Assembly (NCBI RefSeq): GCF_030812675.1
Contig: NZ_JAUSTE010000009.1
Span: 1 to 64,000 of the forward strand
DNA: 64,000 bases
Source of the DNA: Sinomonas atrocyanea
GTDB lineage: Bacteria > Actinomycetota > Actinomycetes > Actinomycetales > Micrococcaceae
Direction: 5' to 3'
The notes beneath the pieces were generated by a model. The model searched no databases, had not been told where the DNA came from, and saw only the letters and a list, made by a program, of their open reading frames with translations. Each line of letters begins with the position of its first letter. Within the stretch, counting starts at the first letter, position 1. A program made the position numbers and the translations under genes. Positions 10,059 to 18,497 of this stretch are shown here, piece after piece.

Positions 10059-10315
10059 CAGGCTCACTTCCATCGTTAGGGTCAATGCCGGAATCAATGG
10101 TGGACCCATACCCAAGCGGTCTGCGCGGGCGATCGCACAGTCTTTGCCCCCGGCTGCAGGGCATACGCCCAAAAGAGTTCACCTCTGGTCACCGGATGTT
10201 CTCTTGGGAGTGCCCCGAAACATCGTCGCAACGTAGACGGCACCACCACCACGGGTGATTCGGGACACGCCAGCGGCCGGAGAAGCTGCGGACACACCCT
10301 GTCCTCTGGCCCGGG

Positions 10316-10329
10316 TAGCCTCCCGGGTA
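10316..10329 (+). promoter_or_regulatory. Leaderless -10 element for the VOC gene
   Basis: TAGCCT at 10316-10321 (TAnnnT) is followed by seven bases and then ATG 10329, with no Shine-Dalgarno. The -35 region is weak. Confidence 0.4.
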
Positions 10330-10688
10330 TGGCTATCGCACGGTTCCCCAACGTTGTCATCGACTGTCCCGAGCCCGGCGCCCTTGCAGAGTTCTACGCC
10401 GGGCTCCTGGACTGGAAGGTCGAGGAGTCATCCGCCGACTGGGCCGAGATACGCGCCGACTACGGCCAGTGCATTGCCTTCCAGGGCGTCCGGGACTACA
10501 CCGCCCCGGAGTGGCCGGGCCAGGAGGTGCCGCAGCAGATGCACCTGGACGTCGTGGTCGACGACCTCGACGCCGCCGAGCAGGCCGTCCTCGGGCTCGG
10601 CGCGACCAAGCACTCGCACCAGCCGGGGACGTCGTTCCGCGTCTTCCTCGACCCGGCCGGACACCCCTTCTGCCTCTGCCTCAGCTGA
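10329..10688 (+). CDS. VOC-family (glyoxalase/dioxygenase-like) protein
   Basis: This 119-residue protein of the vicinal-oxygen-chelate fold has the typical opening VVIDCPEPGALAEFYAGLLDWKV and the second half-motif MHLDVVVDDLDAAEQAVLGLGAT, ending FRVFLDPAGHPFCLC. The metal or substrate ligands of true glyoxalases are only partly present, so it may be a VOC enzyme of unknown reaction or a binding/resistance protein. It has no obvious operon partner and is convergent with dnaB, 85 bases away. Confidence 0.82.
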   Translation: MAIARFPNVVIDCPEPGALAEFYAGLLDWKVEESSADWAEIRADYGQCIAFQGVRDYTAPEWPGQEVPQQMHLDVVVDDLDAAEQAVLGLGATKHSHQPGTSFRVFLDPAGHPFCLCLS

Positions 10689-10773
10689 GCGTCCCGAGGG
10701 CACGGCCGCTTCGCAGGGTCGGCTCCCAACCGGCCCCGGCTCCCCACGAGGCCGGGCCCGCCGTGCCGTGCGC

Positions 10774-12162
10774 CTAGAAGCCGCCGCCCTCGCCCCCGGC
10801 GTCGGCCGCCATGTTGGCGAAGCGCGAGTAGTGGCCCTGGAAGGCGACCACGATGTCCTTGGTCGGGCCGTTGCGGTGCTTGGCGACGAGGATGTCCGCC
10901 TCGCCGGCCCGCGGCGACTCCTTGTTGTACACGTCCTCGCGGTGGAGCAGGATCACCATGTCCGCGTCCTGCTCGATCGAGCCCGACTCGCGCAGGTCTG
11001 AGACCATGGGGCGCTTGTCCGTGCGCTGCTCGGAGCCACGGTTGAGCTGGGACAGGGCGATGACGGGCACGCCGAGCTCCTTGGCCAGGAGCTTGAGGGC
11101 ACGGGAGAACTCAGAGACCTCCTGCTGGCGGCTCTCGACCTTCTTGCCGCTGGACATGAGCTGGAGGTAGTCGAGGACCACGAGCTTGAGGTCGTGCTGC
11201 TGCTTGAGGCGGCGGCACTTGGCCCGGATTTCCATGAGGGACATGTTGGGCGAGTCGTCGATGAACAGGGGCGACTCGTTGAGGGGGCCGAGCACCGAGG
11301 CGATCTTGGCCCACTGGTCGTCGCGGAGCGTGCCCCGGCGGAGGTCCTGGAGCTGGATCGAGGCCTCGGCGCTCATGAGGCGCATGGCGATCTCGTTGCG
11401 GCCCATTTCGAGCGAGAAGAAGACGGTGGCCATCTTGTGCTTGATCGCGGCGGAGCGGGCGAAGTCGAGCGCGAAGGTCGACTTTCCCACGGCGGGACGC
11501 GCCGCGATCACGATCATCTGGCCCGGGTGGAGCCCGTGGGTGAGCTCGTCGAGCTCGTAGAACCCGGTCGGGACGCCGGTCATGCCGCCGCCGCGGTGGC
11601 CGGCCGCCTCGATCTCGTCCATGGCGCCCTCCATGACCTGGGAGAGCGGGACGTAGTCCTCGGCCGTTCGGCGCTCGGCCACGGCGTAGACCTCGGCCTG
11701 GGCCTGGTTGACGAGGTCCTCGACCTCGCCGTCCTGGCCGTAGCCGAGCTGGACGATCTTCGTGCCGGCCCCGACAAGGCGGCGCAGCACTGCGCGCTCG
11801 GCGACGATCTCCGCGTAGTAGCCGGCGTTCGCAGCCGTAGGCACGGACTGGATGAGCTCGTGGAGGTACGCGGGGCCACCGACCCGGTTGATCTCGCCTC
11901 GCTTGGTCAGCTCATCCGAGACGGTCACGGCGTCCGCGGGCTCACCGCGGCCGTAGAGGTCGATGATGGCCTCGTAGATGGCCTCGTGCGCAGGGCGGTA
12001 GAAGTCGATGCCCCGCACCACCTCCACGACGTCCGCGATCGCGTCCTTCGAGAGCATCATGCCGCCCAGGACGGACTGCTCCGCCACGATGTCCTGCGGC
12101 GGAGTGCGCGCGGCGTCAGCGTCGCGGAAGGACGGTGCTGAATCGACGTGGGACGTGGACAT
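10774..12162 (-). CDS. dnaB: Replicative DNA helicase DnaB
   Basis: This 462-residue protein unwinds DNA at the replication fork as a hexamer. The N-terminal primase-interacting domain (from PPQDIVAEQSVLGGMMLS) is followed by a linker and the RecA-like C-terminal domain. The Walker A is ARPAVGKST with Lys227, Walker B is LVVLDYLQLM, and the DnaB-specific ALSQLNRGSEQR and SDLRESGSIEQDAD motifs follow. No intein interrupts it. ATG 12162 is chosen because GAGGTG stands nine bases upstream and the protein then matches usual lengths. It lies downstream of the rpsF-ssb-rpsR-rplI block in order, though separated by three genes. DnaA-box-like sites crowd its promoter region. Confidence 0.96.
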   Translation of the reverse strand: MSTSHVDSAPSFRDADAARTPPQDIVAEQSVLGGMMLSKDAIADVVEVVRGIDFYRPAHEAIYEAIIDLYGRGEPADAVTVSDELTKRGEINRVGGPAYLHELIQSVPTAANAGYYAEIVAERAVLRRLVGAGTKIVQLGYGQDGEVEDLVNQAQAEVYAVAERRTAEDYVPLSQVMEGAMDEIEAAGHRGGGMTGVPTGFYELDELTHGLHPGQMIVIAARPAVGKSTFALDFARSAAIKHKMATVFFSLEMGRNEIAMRLMSAEASIQLQDLRRGTLRDDQWAKIASVLGPLNESPLFIDDSPNMSLMEIRAKCRRLKQQHDLKLVVLDYLQLMSSGKKVESRQQEVSEFSRALKLLAKELGVPVIALSQLNRGSEQRTDKRPMVSDLRESGSIEQDADMVILLHREDVYNKESPRAGEADILVAKHRNGPTKDIVVAFQGHYSRFANMAADAGGEGGGF

Positions 12163-12284
12163 GGGCAACACCTCGGGCCGCTGGCAATCGTTCCGGAGCC
12201 GGCCGTCGAGACCACGCCTCCGGAGGAACGTGCACACCGTATCGGGGCCCACCGACAGTCGTGAAGCTGGGTTTTCACCACCCC

Positions 12285-12440
12285 TGTGGACAACCTGTGG
12301 GAAAAGGACCCACAGGTGTTCACGGACCTGTGGATATCTGTGGACAACTTCTCATCGCTGCCAAAAAGTGCTTCCTGACGTGGGAAGACTCTGTTGACAG
12401 GTTGTGGAACAAAGAAGTTTGTCCACAGGGGCAATCCACA
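12285..12440. promoter_or_regulatory. DnaA-box cluster upstream of dnaB
   Basis: Three perfect copies of the DnaA box TTGTCCACA occur: 12285-12293 and 12339-12347 on the minus strand and 12419-12427 on the plus strand. Near matches lie at 12329-12337 (ATATCCACA, minus) and 12432-12440 (CAATCCACA). The gap 12163-12630 holds no gene. It carries this cluster, the dnaB promoter and the promoter of the next plus-strand gene. Confidence 0.6.
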
Positions 12441-12497
12441 GCAGCACTCGGCGGGCGCGGTCGGCCGCATGCCCGCGCACACATGCATCAGGGTCTT

Positions 12498-12515
12498 ATG
12501 TGGCCTGGGCCACAT
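12498..12515. promoter_or_regulatory. Palindrome, candidate operator
   Basis: ATGTGGCC and GGCCACAT form an 8-bp inverted repeat with a two-base spacer, flanked on both sides by ACATGCAT. It lies 116 bases upstream of the membrane protein gene. No known regulator is matched. Confidence 0.35.
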
Positions 12516-12630
12516 GCATGGGCCCAGCGGAGCGGGTTTATCCGCCTGGGGGCATGCTCGCGCGTCCTCGCAGCCGGATGACCGCAGGCACTACGCTGGA
12601 AGTGCACACTCCGCCACCCGAGAAGCCCGC

Positions 12631-13365
12631 ATGCAAAACCTCCTGCCTCCGCTCCTGATCCTCCTCGTCGTCGCCGCCATCGTCGTCTTCGTGCTCCGTG
12701 CCGGCGCACGACGCAGCAGGGAATCCCTCGAGGGTGCCCTCTCCGGAGGTCCGGCCGCCGCGGCGGCGGCCTCCGCGCGACTGAACGAGGCGCAGCATCG
12801 GGCCGTCTACTCGCTCATCGCCCGCGGCCTCACGGTCCAGGCGATCGCTGCCTACCGCGAAGCCACGGGCTCCGGGCTCGTGGAGGCGCGCAACGCCGTC
12901 ATCCTGCTCGACCGCTACCCCCAGGCCTTCCGCACTGCCGCGCCCTCGCCAGAGGTCCATTCGGCCCCTCAGGAGATGGCCGCACCCCGGGACCAGGCGG
13001 CGCCCGAGCAGGCGGCCGCGGAGGGGCCGGCCGCGCCGGAGCAGCCACCCGCCGTCGCGCGTCGCACCGCGGCCGAGGCGTCAGGGGAACCCACGAGGAG
13101 CGCCCACGGCGCGCCGTCGGACGGGGGGACGCGCGCCCCAGATCCCGGCGAGAGCCGCCCGGAGCGATTCCCCTACCGGTACCGCGCCATCGTCAGCAAC
13201 GGGCGGCAGACCCTCGAGGTTGCCTCCAACATGCTCAATGACGAGATCTACAACGAGATCAAGTCCCTGGCACGGATCGGGGACGCCGAGGACGCCGCGC
13301 AGATGCTGCACCGCCACTCGGACATCACCATCGAGGACGCGCGCGCCTTCGTCGCGCTGCTGTGA
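12631..13365 (+). CDS. Membrane-anchored protein with an L7/L12 C-terminal-like motif
   Basis: This 244-residue protein begins with one N-terminal membrane helix (about residues 3-23) and has a cytoplasmic remainder. The segment around residues 55-90, with VQAIAAYREATGSGLVEAR, resembles the EF-binding C-terminal domain of ribosomal protein L7/L12 (typical IKxVREATGLGLKEAK). A Pro/Ala/Glu-rich linker (about 100-180) and a second helical domain (about 185-244) follow, ending AQMLHRHSDITIEDARAFVALL. Start ATG 12631 gives the membrane helix directly; longer upstream reading is rejected because it runs through the DnaA boxes. The function is unknown. Its stop is one base from the stop of the convergent dipeptidase gene. 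Confidence 0.75.
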   Translation: MQNLLPPLLILLVVAAIVVFVLRAGARRSRESLEGALSGGPAAAAAASARLNEAQHRAVYSLIARGLTVQAIAAYREATGSGLVEARNAVILLDRYPQAFRTAAPSPEVHSAPQEMAAPRDQAAPEQAAAEGPAAPEQPPAVARRTAAEASGEPTRSAHGAPSDGGTRAPDPGESRPERFPYRYRAIVSNGRQTLEVASNMLNDEIYNEIKSLARIGDAEDAAQMLHRHSDITIEDARAFVALL

Positions 13366-13366
13366 G

Positions 13367-14509
13367 CTAGTCCGCGGCCTCCTGCGCGCCCTCGAGCGCG
13401 CGCAGCGCGTTCCCCCAGCACAGCGCGTCGAGGTCCTCCTGCGGCCATCCTCGCTCGGCCAGGGCCGAGAGCACGGGGCCGTAGCCGGCCACGCCGTCCA
13501 TGCCCCGGGGCAGGTCGGTGGTGCCGTCGAAGTCGCCGCCGAGGCCCAGATGGCGCGGGCCCACCACGTCGCGGGCATGCTCGAGGTGGCGCACGACGTC
13601 GTCGACCGTCGCCTCGGGGGCCGGATGGGACTCGAGCCAGGCCGAGTACTCTGCGGCGGCCTGGGGGTCCTCCTCGGGGGCGACGTCGTGGAAGTCCACC
13701 GGCAGGCCGAGGGAGAGCCGCGTCTCCCGCACGGCGAGGGCGTGCTCCCGGCAGGGTTCGGAGACGAACTTGGGCACGAAGGTGACCATGAGGACGCCCC
13801 CGTTGGCCGGGAGGCGTTCGAGGACGTGGTCGGGCACGTTGCGGGGGTGGTCGCAGACGGCGCGGGCCGAGGAGTGGGAGAAGATCACGGGGGCGGCGGT
13901 CGCGTCCAGCGCGTCCTCCATGGTCCTCGGTGAGACATGCGAGAGGTCCACGAGCATGCCGAGCCGGTTCATCTCGGCGACGACCTCGCGCCCGAACGCG
14001 GTCAGGCCGGTGTCGTGGCCGGCGCCCATCGCCTCGCCCGTGGCCGAGCAGGCCCAGGGGACGTCGTCGTTGTGCGTGAGGGTCATGTAGCCCACTCCCA
14101 GCTGCGCGAGCATCCGCAGCACGGCAAGTGAGCCCGCGATGCTGTGGCCTCCCTCCGCCCCCATGAGGGAGGCGATGCGGCCGCGTCCGGCGGCCTCCCG
14201 CACCTGGTCGGCGGTGCGCACCAGCTCGAACACGTCCGGGTGCGCCGCGGCGATGCGGTGCACGCAGTCGATCTGCTCGAGGGTGGCGACGACCGATTCC
14301 GCCGGGCTCAGGGTCGAGGGGACGAAGACGGACCAGAACTGTGCGCCCACGCCGCCCTCGCGCAGCCGCGGGATGTCGGTGTGGAGCCGGGGCTGGCGGC
14401 CCCCGAGGGCGGCCGCGGCGACGTCGTAGCCGAAGTCCTGGCGGAGCGCCCAGGGGAGGTCGTTGTGGCCGTCGAAGACCGGCGCGTGGCCGGGGGCTGG
14501 CTGCTGCAT
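13367..14509 (-). CDS. Membrane dipeptidase (peptidase family M19)
   Basis: This 380-residue zinc dipeptidase has a TIM-barrel amidohydrolase-like fold. It opens with the metal-binding motif [12 protein letters not shown] (His and Asp ligands). The bridging Glu is in [12 protein letters not shown], and further His ligands lie in [11 protein letters not shown] and [29 protein letters not shown] is the conserved near-C-terminal motif. It should cleave dipeptides, possibly including D-residue-containing ones. No signal peptide is seen, so it is probably cytoplasmic. ATG 14509 is chosen, which places the metal motif near residue 13. Confidence 0.9.
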   Translation of the reverse strand: MQQPAPGHAPVFDGHNDLPWALRQDFGYDVAAAALGGRQPRLHTDIPRLREGGVGAQFWSVFVPSTLSPAESVVATLEQIDCVHRIAAAHPDVFELVRTADQVREAAGRGRIASLMGAEGGHSIAGSLAVLRMLAQLGVGYMTLTHNDDVPWACSATGEAMGAGHDTGLTAFGREVVAEMNRLGMLVDLSHVSPRTMEDALDATAAPVIFSHSSARAVCDHPRNVPDHVLERLPANGGVLMVTFVPKFVSEPCREHALAVRETRLSLGLPVDFHDVAPEEDPQAAAEYSAWLESHPAPEATVDDVVRHLEHARDVVGPRHLGLGGDFDGTTDLPRGMDGVAGYGPVLSALAERGWPQEDLDALCWGNALRALEGAQEAAD

Positions 14510-14524
14510 CCCGCCATCGTACGT

Positions 14525-14607
14525 CTGGGCATCACCTCCTGGAGGGCGCATCGGGTGGCCCCCAGAAGGGGACCCGCAGGAGGTGACGCCCAGAAGGTGA
14601 CGCTCAG
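14525..14607. repeat. Inverted plus direct repeat element overlapping a stop codon
   Basis: The left arm 14525-14541 (CTGGGCATCACCTCCTG) pairs, with one mismatch, to the inverted copy 14577-14593 (CAGGAGGTGACGCCCAG). A direct third copy, CAGAAGGTGACGCTCAG, follows at 14591-14607. The third copy contains the stop codon of the FMN reductase gene (14604-14606). The layout of direct and inverted copies resembles the elements at 3402 and 23205, but the unit sequence is different. Confidence 0.6.
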
Positions 14608-15278
14608 GAGGTTCGGGGGGCGGTGAGGTCCGCGAGGAGCTCCTCGAATGACCTGTCCTCGGGCCGCGTGGCCACCGCCGGGAGCGACCCGGCGCCCTCG
14701 GCGGACTTGGCGGGCCGGGATGCGGCCACCTCGCGCACGAGCTCGGTGGCGGCCCGCTCGATGCGGGCTGTCAGGCCCGCGCCCTGGGCACCATCCGCGC
14801 CGCCCTGGCCCCAGTCAGTCGGGGCAGCGAACACGCCCGTGGGCACCGTCCGGGTGCGCAGGTAGCTGAAGAGCGGGCGCATCGCGAGGTCGAGCACCAG
14901 GCTGTGGCGCGCCGTGCCCCCGGTGGCCCCCAGGAGCACCGGCTTGCCCTCGAGGGAGCGCGGCTCGAGGACATCGATGAAGGACTTGAACAGGCCGCTG
15001 TAGCTGGCCGAGAAGACGGGGGTGACGGCGATGATGGCGTCGGCGCCCTCCACCGCGGCGATCGCCTCGGCGAGATCCGGCGCAGCGTAGCCGGTCACGA
15101 AGTTGTTGGCGATGTCCACGGCGAGGTCGCGCAGCTCGAAGGTGGTGACCACGGGCTCCATCCCGGCCGCGCGGCCCAGCCTCTCCGCCGCCGCGGACAG
15201 CTGGTCTGCGAGCAGACGGCTCGAGGAGGGGACGCCGAGGCCCGCGGAGATGACGACGATGGAGGTGGTGGCTGCCAT
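14604..15278 (-). CDS. NAD(P)H-dependent FMN reductase (flavodoxin-like fold)
   Basis: This 224-residue protein has the flavodoxin-like NADPH:FMN reductase fold. Key segments are the N-terminal phosphate loop [19 protein letters not shown], the [26 protein letters not shown] region for flavin binding, and [15 protein letters not shown]. It resembles the actinobacterial CE1759-type FMN reductases, which supply reduced flavin to two-component monooxygenases. A flavin-dependent monooxygenase is encoded at 23339-24718, not in the same operon. Start ATG 15278 has AGGCAGGA upstream; an upstream GTG/ATG region to 15314 is possible. The stop lies within a repeat element. Confidence 0.85.
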   Translation of the reverse strand: MAATTSIVVISAGLGVPSSSRLLADQLSAAAERLGRAAGMEPVVTTFELRDLAVDIANNFVTGYAAPDLAEAIAAVEGADAIIAVTPVFSASYSGLFKSFIDVLEPRSLEGKPVLLGATGGTARHSLVLDLAMRPLFSYLRTRTVPTGVFAAPTDWGQGGADGAQGAGLTARIERAATELVREVAASRPAKSAEGAGSLPAVATRPEDRSFEELLADLTAPRTS

Positions 15279-15386
15279 GATCCTGCCTTGCTCTCGAAGT
15301 ACATGCGTTTGCATCTACCTCTGGTAACTGGCTGGGTCGGTCCCCTATTCCCGGGACCGCTTTCCCGTGCACCCCGCGCATGCGGA

Positions 15387-15416
15387 AGGCCCCCACCGCG
15401 CGAGCGGTGGGGGCCT
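15387..15416 (-). terminator. Terminator of the rpsF-ssb-rpsR-rplI operon
   Basis: A perfect 13-base inverted repeat (AGGCCCCCACCGC and its complement) with loop GCGA lies 42 bases downstream of the rplI stop on the minus strand. It is very GC-rich and is not followed by a clear T-run. Confidence 0.75.
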
Positions 15417-15457
15417 CCTCAACCCGTCATGCCTGACGGCATGGGCCGATGCTGCGA

Positions 15458-15910
15458 CTACTTCGCGGCGACGACCTCGAGGTTGACCACGGCGGAGACC
15501 TCGTCGTGCAGTCGCACGGAGACCTCGTACTTGCCGGTCGACTTGATGTGGCCGGGGATGACCACCTTGCGCTTGTCGATGGCGCCGAGGCCAGCAGCCT
15601 CGACAGCACCGGCCACGGCGTCCGGGCGGACGGTCCCGAACAGGCGACCTTCCTTGCCGGCCTTCACCTCGAGGCGCACCGGGGTGCCCGCGAGAGCGGC
15701 GGCCTGGGCCTGGGCGGCCTCGAGCGACTTGTGGGCACGGGCCTCGCGGGCAGCGCGGATCTGCTCGACCTGCTTCTCCCCACCCTTCGACCACGTGACC
15801 GCGAAGCCGCGCGGCAGCAGGTAGTTGCGCGCGTAGCCGTCCTTGACCTCGACGACGTCACCGGCGGAGCCGAGACCCGTCACCTCGTTCGTCAGAATGA
15901 GCTTTGCCAT
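15458..15910 (-). CDS. rplI: Ribosomal protein bL9
   Basis: This 150-residue 50S protein begins with the canonical [20 protein letters not shown] and has [15 protein letters not shown], the conserved 23S rRNA-binding N-domain. A connecting helix and a C-terminal domain follow ([12 protein letters not shown] with the L9 C-domain motif). Length and motifs are standard. It is the last gene of the rpsF-ssb-rpsR-rplI operon, 16 bases after rpsR, and is followed by a strong hairpin terminator. Confidence 0.97.
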   Translation of the reverse strand: MAKLILTNEVTGLGSAGDVVEVKDGYARNYLLPRGFAVTWSKGGEKQVEQIRAAREARAHKSLEAAQAQAAALAGTPVRLEVKAGKEGRLFGTVRPDAVAGAVEAAGLGAIDKRKVVIPGHIKSTGKYEVSVRLHDEVSAVVNLEVVAAK

Positions 15911-15926
15911 GAGATTGCTTCCCTTC

Positions 15927-16166
15927 TCAGCCGCGGCCAGCGCCGGAGTAGGGGAGCAGGGCGACCTCGCGGGCGTTCTTGATCGCCTGGGCGATCTTGC
16001 GCTGCTCCTGCACAGACACGCCGGTCACCCGGCGGGCGCGGATCTTGCCGCGGTCCGAGATGAACTTGCGCAGCAGGGCGACGTCCTTGTAGTCGATGAC
16101 GGTGATGTCAGCGGCCTTCAAGGGGTTGGACTTTGGTTTCGGCTTACGGATTTCAGCCTTGGCCAT
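15927..16166 (-). CDS. rpsR: Ribosomal protein bS18, cysteine-free form
   Basis: This 79-residue 30S protein is recognised from [25 protein letters not shown] and [10 protein letters not shown]. The N-terminus ([18 protein letters not shown]) lacks the Cys-x-x-Cys zinc ligands present in the zinc-binding paralogue, so this is the zinc-independent C-minus version. It binds 16S rRNA as a pair with S6, encoded upstream in the same operon. A second, zinc-containing copy elsewhere in the genome is possible but not seen here. Confidence 0.96.
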   Translation of the reverse strand: MAKAEIRKPKPKSNPLKAADITVIDYKDVALLRKFISDRGKIRARRVTGVSVQEQRKIAQAIKNAREVALLPYSGAGRG

Positions 16167-16190
16167 CGTGGAGCTCCTTAGTCTCTGGAG

Positions 16191-16210
16191 CCCGTGGCAT
16201 CAGCCACGGG
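16191..16210 (-). other. Hairpin between ssb and rpsR
   Basis: A perfect 8-bp stem (CCCGTGGC/GCCACGGG) with a four-base loop lies in the 78-base ssb-rpsR spacer. It could be an RNA processing or partial-attenuation site, tuning ribosomal protein output against SSB. There is no T-run. Confidence 0.4.
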
Positions 16211-16244
16211 ATGGTTGTGATGTGTGATGTGGAAGGTGAGGGGA

Positions 16245-16841
16245 TCAGAACGGGGGCTCGGAGTCGTTGCCCGTGCCCCAGCCGCCAGAGCTGCTGACGC
16301 CCGGGGTTGCCCACGGGTCGTCCTGCTGCTGGCCACCGCCGCCGCCACCCCAGCTGCCGCCGGAGCCGCCACCCTGGTTCTGCGAACCCTGGTTGCCGCC
16401 CCAGTTGCCCCCGGAGGAGCCGCCGCCGAAGTTCCCGCCCTGGCCGCCGCCGAAGTTGCCGCCCTGGCCGCCGGAGCGCTGGGTGCGGTTGACCTTCGCG
16501 GAGGCGTAGCGCAGGCTCGGGCCGATTTCGTCGACCTCGAGTTCGATGACGGTGCGCTTCTCGCCTTCCTTGGTTTCGTACGAACGGCTCTTCAGGCGGC
16601 CGGAGACGATCACGCGCATGCCCTTGGTGAGGGACTCGGCGACGTTCTCGGCAGCCTCGCGCCAGATCGACGCGCGGAGGAACAGGGTCTCCCCGTCCTT
16701 CCACTCGTTGGCCTGGCGGTCGAACGTGCGCGGGGTCGAGGCCACGGTGAAATTGGCCACGGCAGAGCCCGACGGCGTGAACCGCAGCTCGGGATCATTC
16801 GTCAGATTGCCGATCACCGTAATGGTGGTCTCGCCTGCCAT
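16245..16841 (-). CDS. ssb: Single-stranded DNA-binding protein
   Basis: This 198-residue protein coats single-stranded DNA at the fork and in repair. An OB-fold domain (about residues 1-110) begins [23 protein letters not shown] long Gly/Asn/Gln-rich linker of repeated GGNFGGGQ-type units (about 118-180) follows, and the acidic partner-binding tail ends DSEPPF. The linker's repeats are also repeats in the DNA and a likely spot for length variation. It sits between rpsF and rpsR as in most bacteria. Confidence 0.97.
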   Translation of the reverse strand: MAGETTITVIGNLTNDPELRFTPSGSAVANFTVASTPRTFDRQANEWKDGETLFLRASIWREAAENVAESLTKGMRVIVSGRLKSRSYETKEGEKRTVIELEVDEIGPSLRYASAKVNRTQRSGGQGGNFGGGQGGNFGGGSSGGNWGGNQGSQNQGGGSGGSWGGGGGGQQQDDPWATPGVSSSGGWGTGNDSEPPF

Positions 16842-16904
16842 GCTTCCTCCTGGTTCGTCCGACGCGTGCTGAAGATCGATGTACTTGAGGGAATCACGCC
16901 AAGA

Positions 16905-17210
16905 CTACTTGGCGGAAACCTTCTGGTCCTCGGGGCGGATGATCTTCGTGCGAAGGATCGTCTCGTTGAGGGAGAGCTGGCGGTCCAGCTCCTGGGCCGT
17001 GGCCGGCTCAGCGGTGAAGTTGACGACCGCGTAGATCGCCTCGTTCTTCTTCTTGATGTCGTACGCCAGACGGCGACGACCCCAGATGTCCACCTTGTCG
17101 ATGGAGCCACCGCTGGTGGTGACCACAGAGAGGAACTTATCCAGCGACTGCTGGACCGTGCGCTCGTCGACCTCGGGGTCGATGAGGACCATCAGTTCGT
17201 AAGGACGCAT
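16905..17210 (-). CDS. rpsF: Ribosomal protein bS6
   Basis: This 101-residue 30S protein starts [19 protein letters not shown], the canonical S6 opening. It has [22 protein letters not shown] in the central strand-helix region. ATG 17210 has AGGAGGTG upstream at good spacing; longer reading upstream to 17327 is not S6-like. It is the first gene of the rpsF-ssb-rpsR-rplI operon. In many bacteria the S6:S18 pair binds the leader of this mRNA to control it. The leader here has a perfect 7-bp hairpin at 17240-17258, but the specific S6:S18 motif could not be confirmed. Confidence 0.96.
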   Translation of the reverse strand: MRPYELMVLIDPEVDERTVQQSLDKFLSVVTTSGGSIDKVDIWGRRRLAYDIKKKNEAIYAVVNFTAEPATAQELDRQLSLNETILRTKIIRPEDQKVSAK

Positions 17211-17332
17211 GTGTGAACCCACCTCCTTCGGGCTAAGCGGTTGCGGTCTTTCCGCAACAGGAGGTTCATGTGCGCGCCCGTGCCCCGTCCCCCGCAGAGG
17301 GCGGGAGGTGGCGCACAGACTGCACAAGTCTA
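17211..17332 (-). promoter_or_regulatory. rpsF operon leader and promoter
   Basis: On the minus strand a -10 TAGACT is at 17332-17327, with only a weak -35. The resulting leader of about 110 bases contains GTTGCGG-AAAGA-CCGCAAC (17258-17240), a perfect hairpin just before the Shine-Dalgarno. This is where an S6:S18 autoregulatory structure would be expected. Positions 17333-17664 hold no gene that I can support. Confidence 0.45.
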
Positions 17333-17664
17333 CCCGATGCCGGTCCGTCCCCCGAGCCGCCCGGCACCCATCCCGGGATCCACGCTAGCGCCGCCCGCCC
17401 GGCGTCGTCCGCACGGCCGCCGCCATGTGGACGACACGCCGGAAGCGGGCTTGTGGAGGGACCGGCGCTACTCATCCCAGCCGCCGGGGGCACTGAGGCC
17501 GGCCCCTCGGGTACGCGGTCCGGCCGCGGCGCGAGCGACCGACCACTCGATGTGCCGCGCACGAGGACCCGATTCCGAGGAAGCCTCTGTACCGCGGTCC
17601 CCGCGCGCGAAGACCGTGGATTCAGAGGCCGGCGTCAGGACCGGCCCGGGCCGGAGGTAGTCCG

Positions 17665-18432
17665 ATGGCAGCGAGCGCAGCAGTCAAGCTCATCCGACTC
17701 GCGGGGGCGGGCGGCCTCCTCATCGGGGTAGGGCTGTTGGGGGTGCCCGCTTCTCCCCCTCGCGGGTCTGCTCCGGCAACCGTCCAACGCGTCGACTCCT
17801 CGGCCGAGCAGCCTGCCGTGGACCTCCGTGCCACTGATCTGCCGAGTGAGGGGCGTGCGGTCACCCAGCAGGCCGGGGAGCGCGGCTCCAGCGCCGCGGG
17901 CGAGCAGGAGCGCATGACGTCGTCCAGTCCGCAGCCACCGTCCCGGCCGGCACCGGACGAGCAGCCTTCCGCGCCAGTGCAGCAGCAGAAGCCCGCCCAG
18001 TCGGCGTCCGTGCAACCCCCTGCCCCGCCCGCCCGGCCAGCGTCCAAGAAGCCTGCGGCCGCACCCGTCCAGAAGACACCGACGGCCCCGCCCGCGCCCA
18101 CCACTCCGAGCGCCTTCATCCCCGTGGTCGGGGCCGGCGGGCAGGCCGCGGTCGATGCCTGCGCCGGCCCCGTCCGCTTCACCCCGGTCACGGTGTCGGT
18201 CAGCATCGCGGAGCACGATCTCTGCGGTGGGTGGAGCAGGATGTCCTGGATCCAGCCGGGCACGGCGGTGACCGTCCAGGGCTACGGGACCTTCACCGCC
18301 TTCGCGCGCATGGTCGTCCCGCGCGGATCGAAGGAGGCCGTCCTGGGCGGATTCGCCGGCGGATCCCCGCCGATTGTCCTGCAAACGTGCATCCCCGGGA
18401 CCCTCGAGATGCTGCTCATCGCGCTCCACTGA
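17665..18432 (+). CDS. Surface protein with sortase-like C-terminal domain
   Basis: This 255-residue protein has an N-terminal hydrophobic segment (about residues 8-30) that acts as signal peptide or anchor, and a long Pro/Ala/Gln-rich extracellular stalk (about 45-150). The roughly 95-residue C-terminal domain contains VSVSIAEHDLCGGW with His184 and Cys187, and PPIVLQTCIPG with Cys242. The His-plus-LQTC layout resembles the catalytic His and TLxTC Cys of sortases, followed by a hydrophobic strand (LLIAL) as in that fold. No arginine is found at the place where the sortase Arg is expected, and Cys166/Cys187 could be disulphide-bonded. It may be a degenerate sortase-like binding domain. The start is ATG 17665 after GGAGGTAG. 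Confidence 0.7.
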   Translation: MAASAAVKLIRLAGAGGLLIGVGLLGVPASPPRGSAPATVQRVDSSAEQPAVDLRATDLPSEGRAVTQQAGERGSSAAGEQERMTSSSPQPPSRPAPDEQPSAPVQQQKPAQSASVQPPAPPARPASKKPAAAPVQKTPTAPPAPTTPSAFIPVVGAGGQAAVDACAGPVRFTPVTVSVSIAEHDLCGGWSRMSWIQPGTAVTVQGYGTFTAFARMVVPRGSKEAVLGGFAGGSPPIVLQTCIPGTLEMLLIALH

Positions 18433-18497
18433 GGCGCCGACACACCCGCTCGCGGACATCCACCCCGTTCCCAGACTCGGCTGGAAGGATCGGGCGC

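Noticed and set aside
8568-10079. A 503-codon plus-strand frame opposite the amino acid permease
   Set aside because: It is antisense to a clear 12-helix permease and composed mainly of Asp/Glu/Arg/His/Gly low-complexity sequence.
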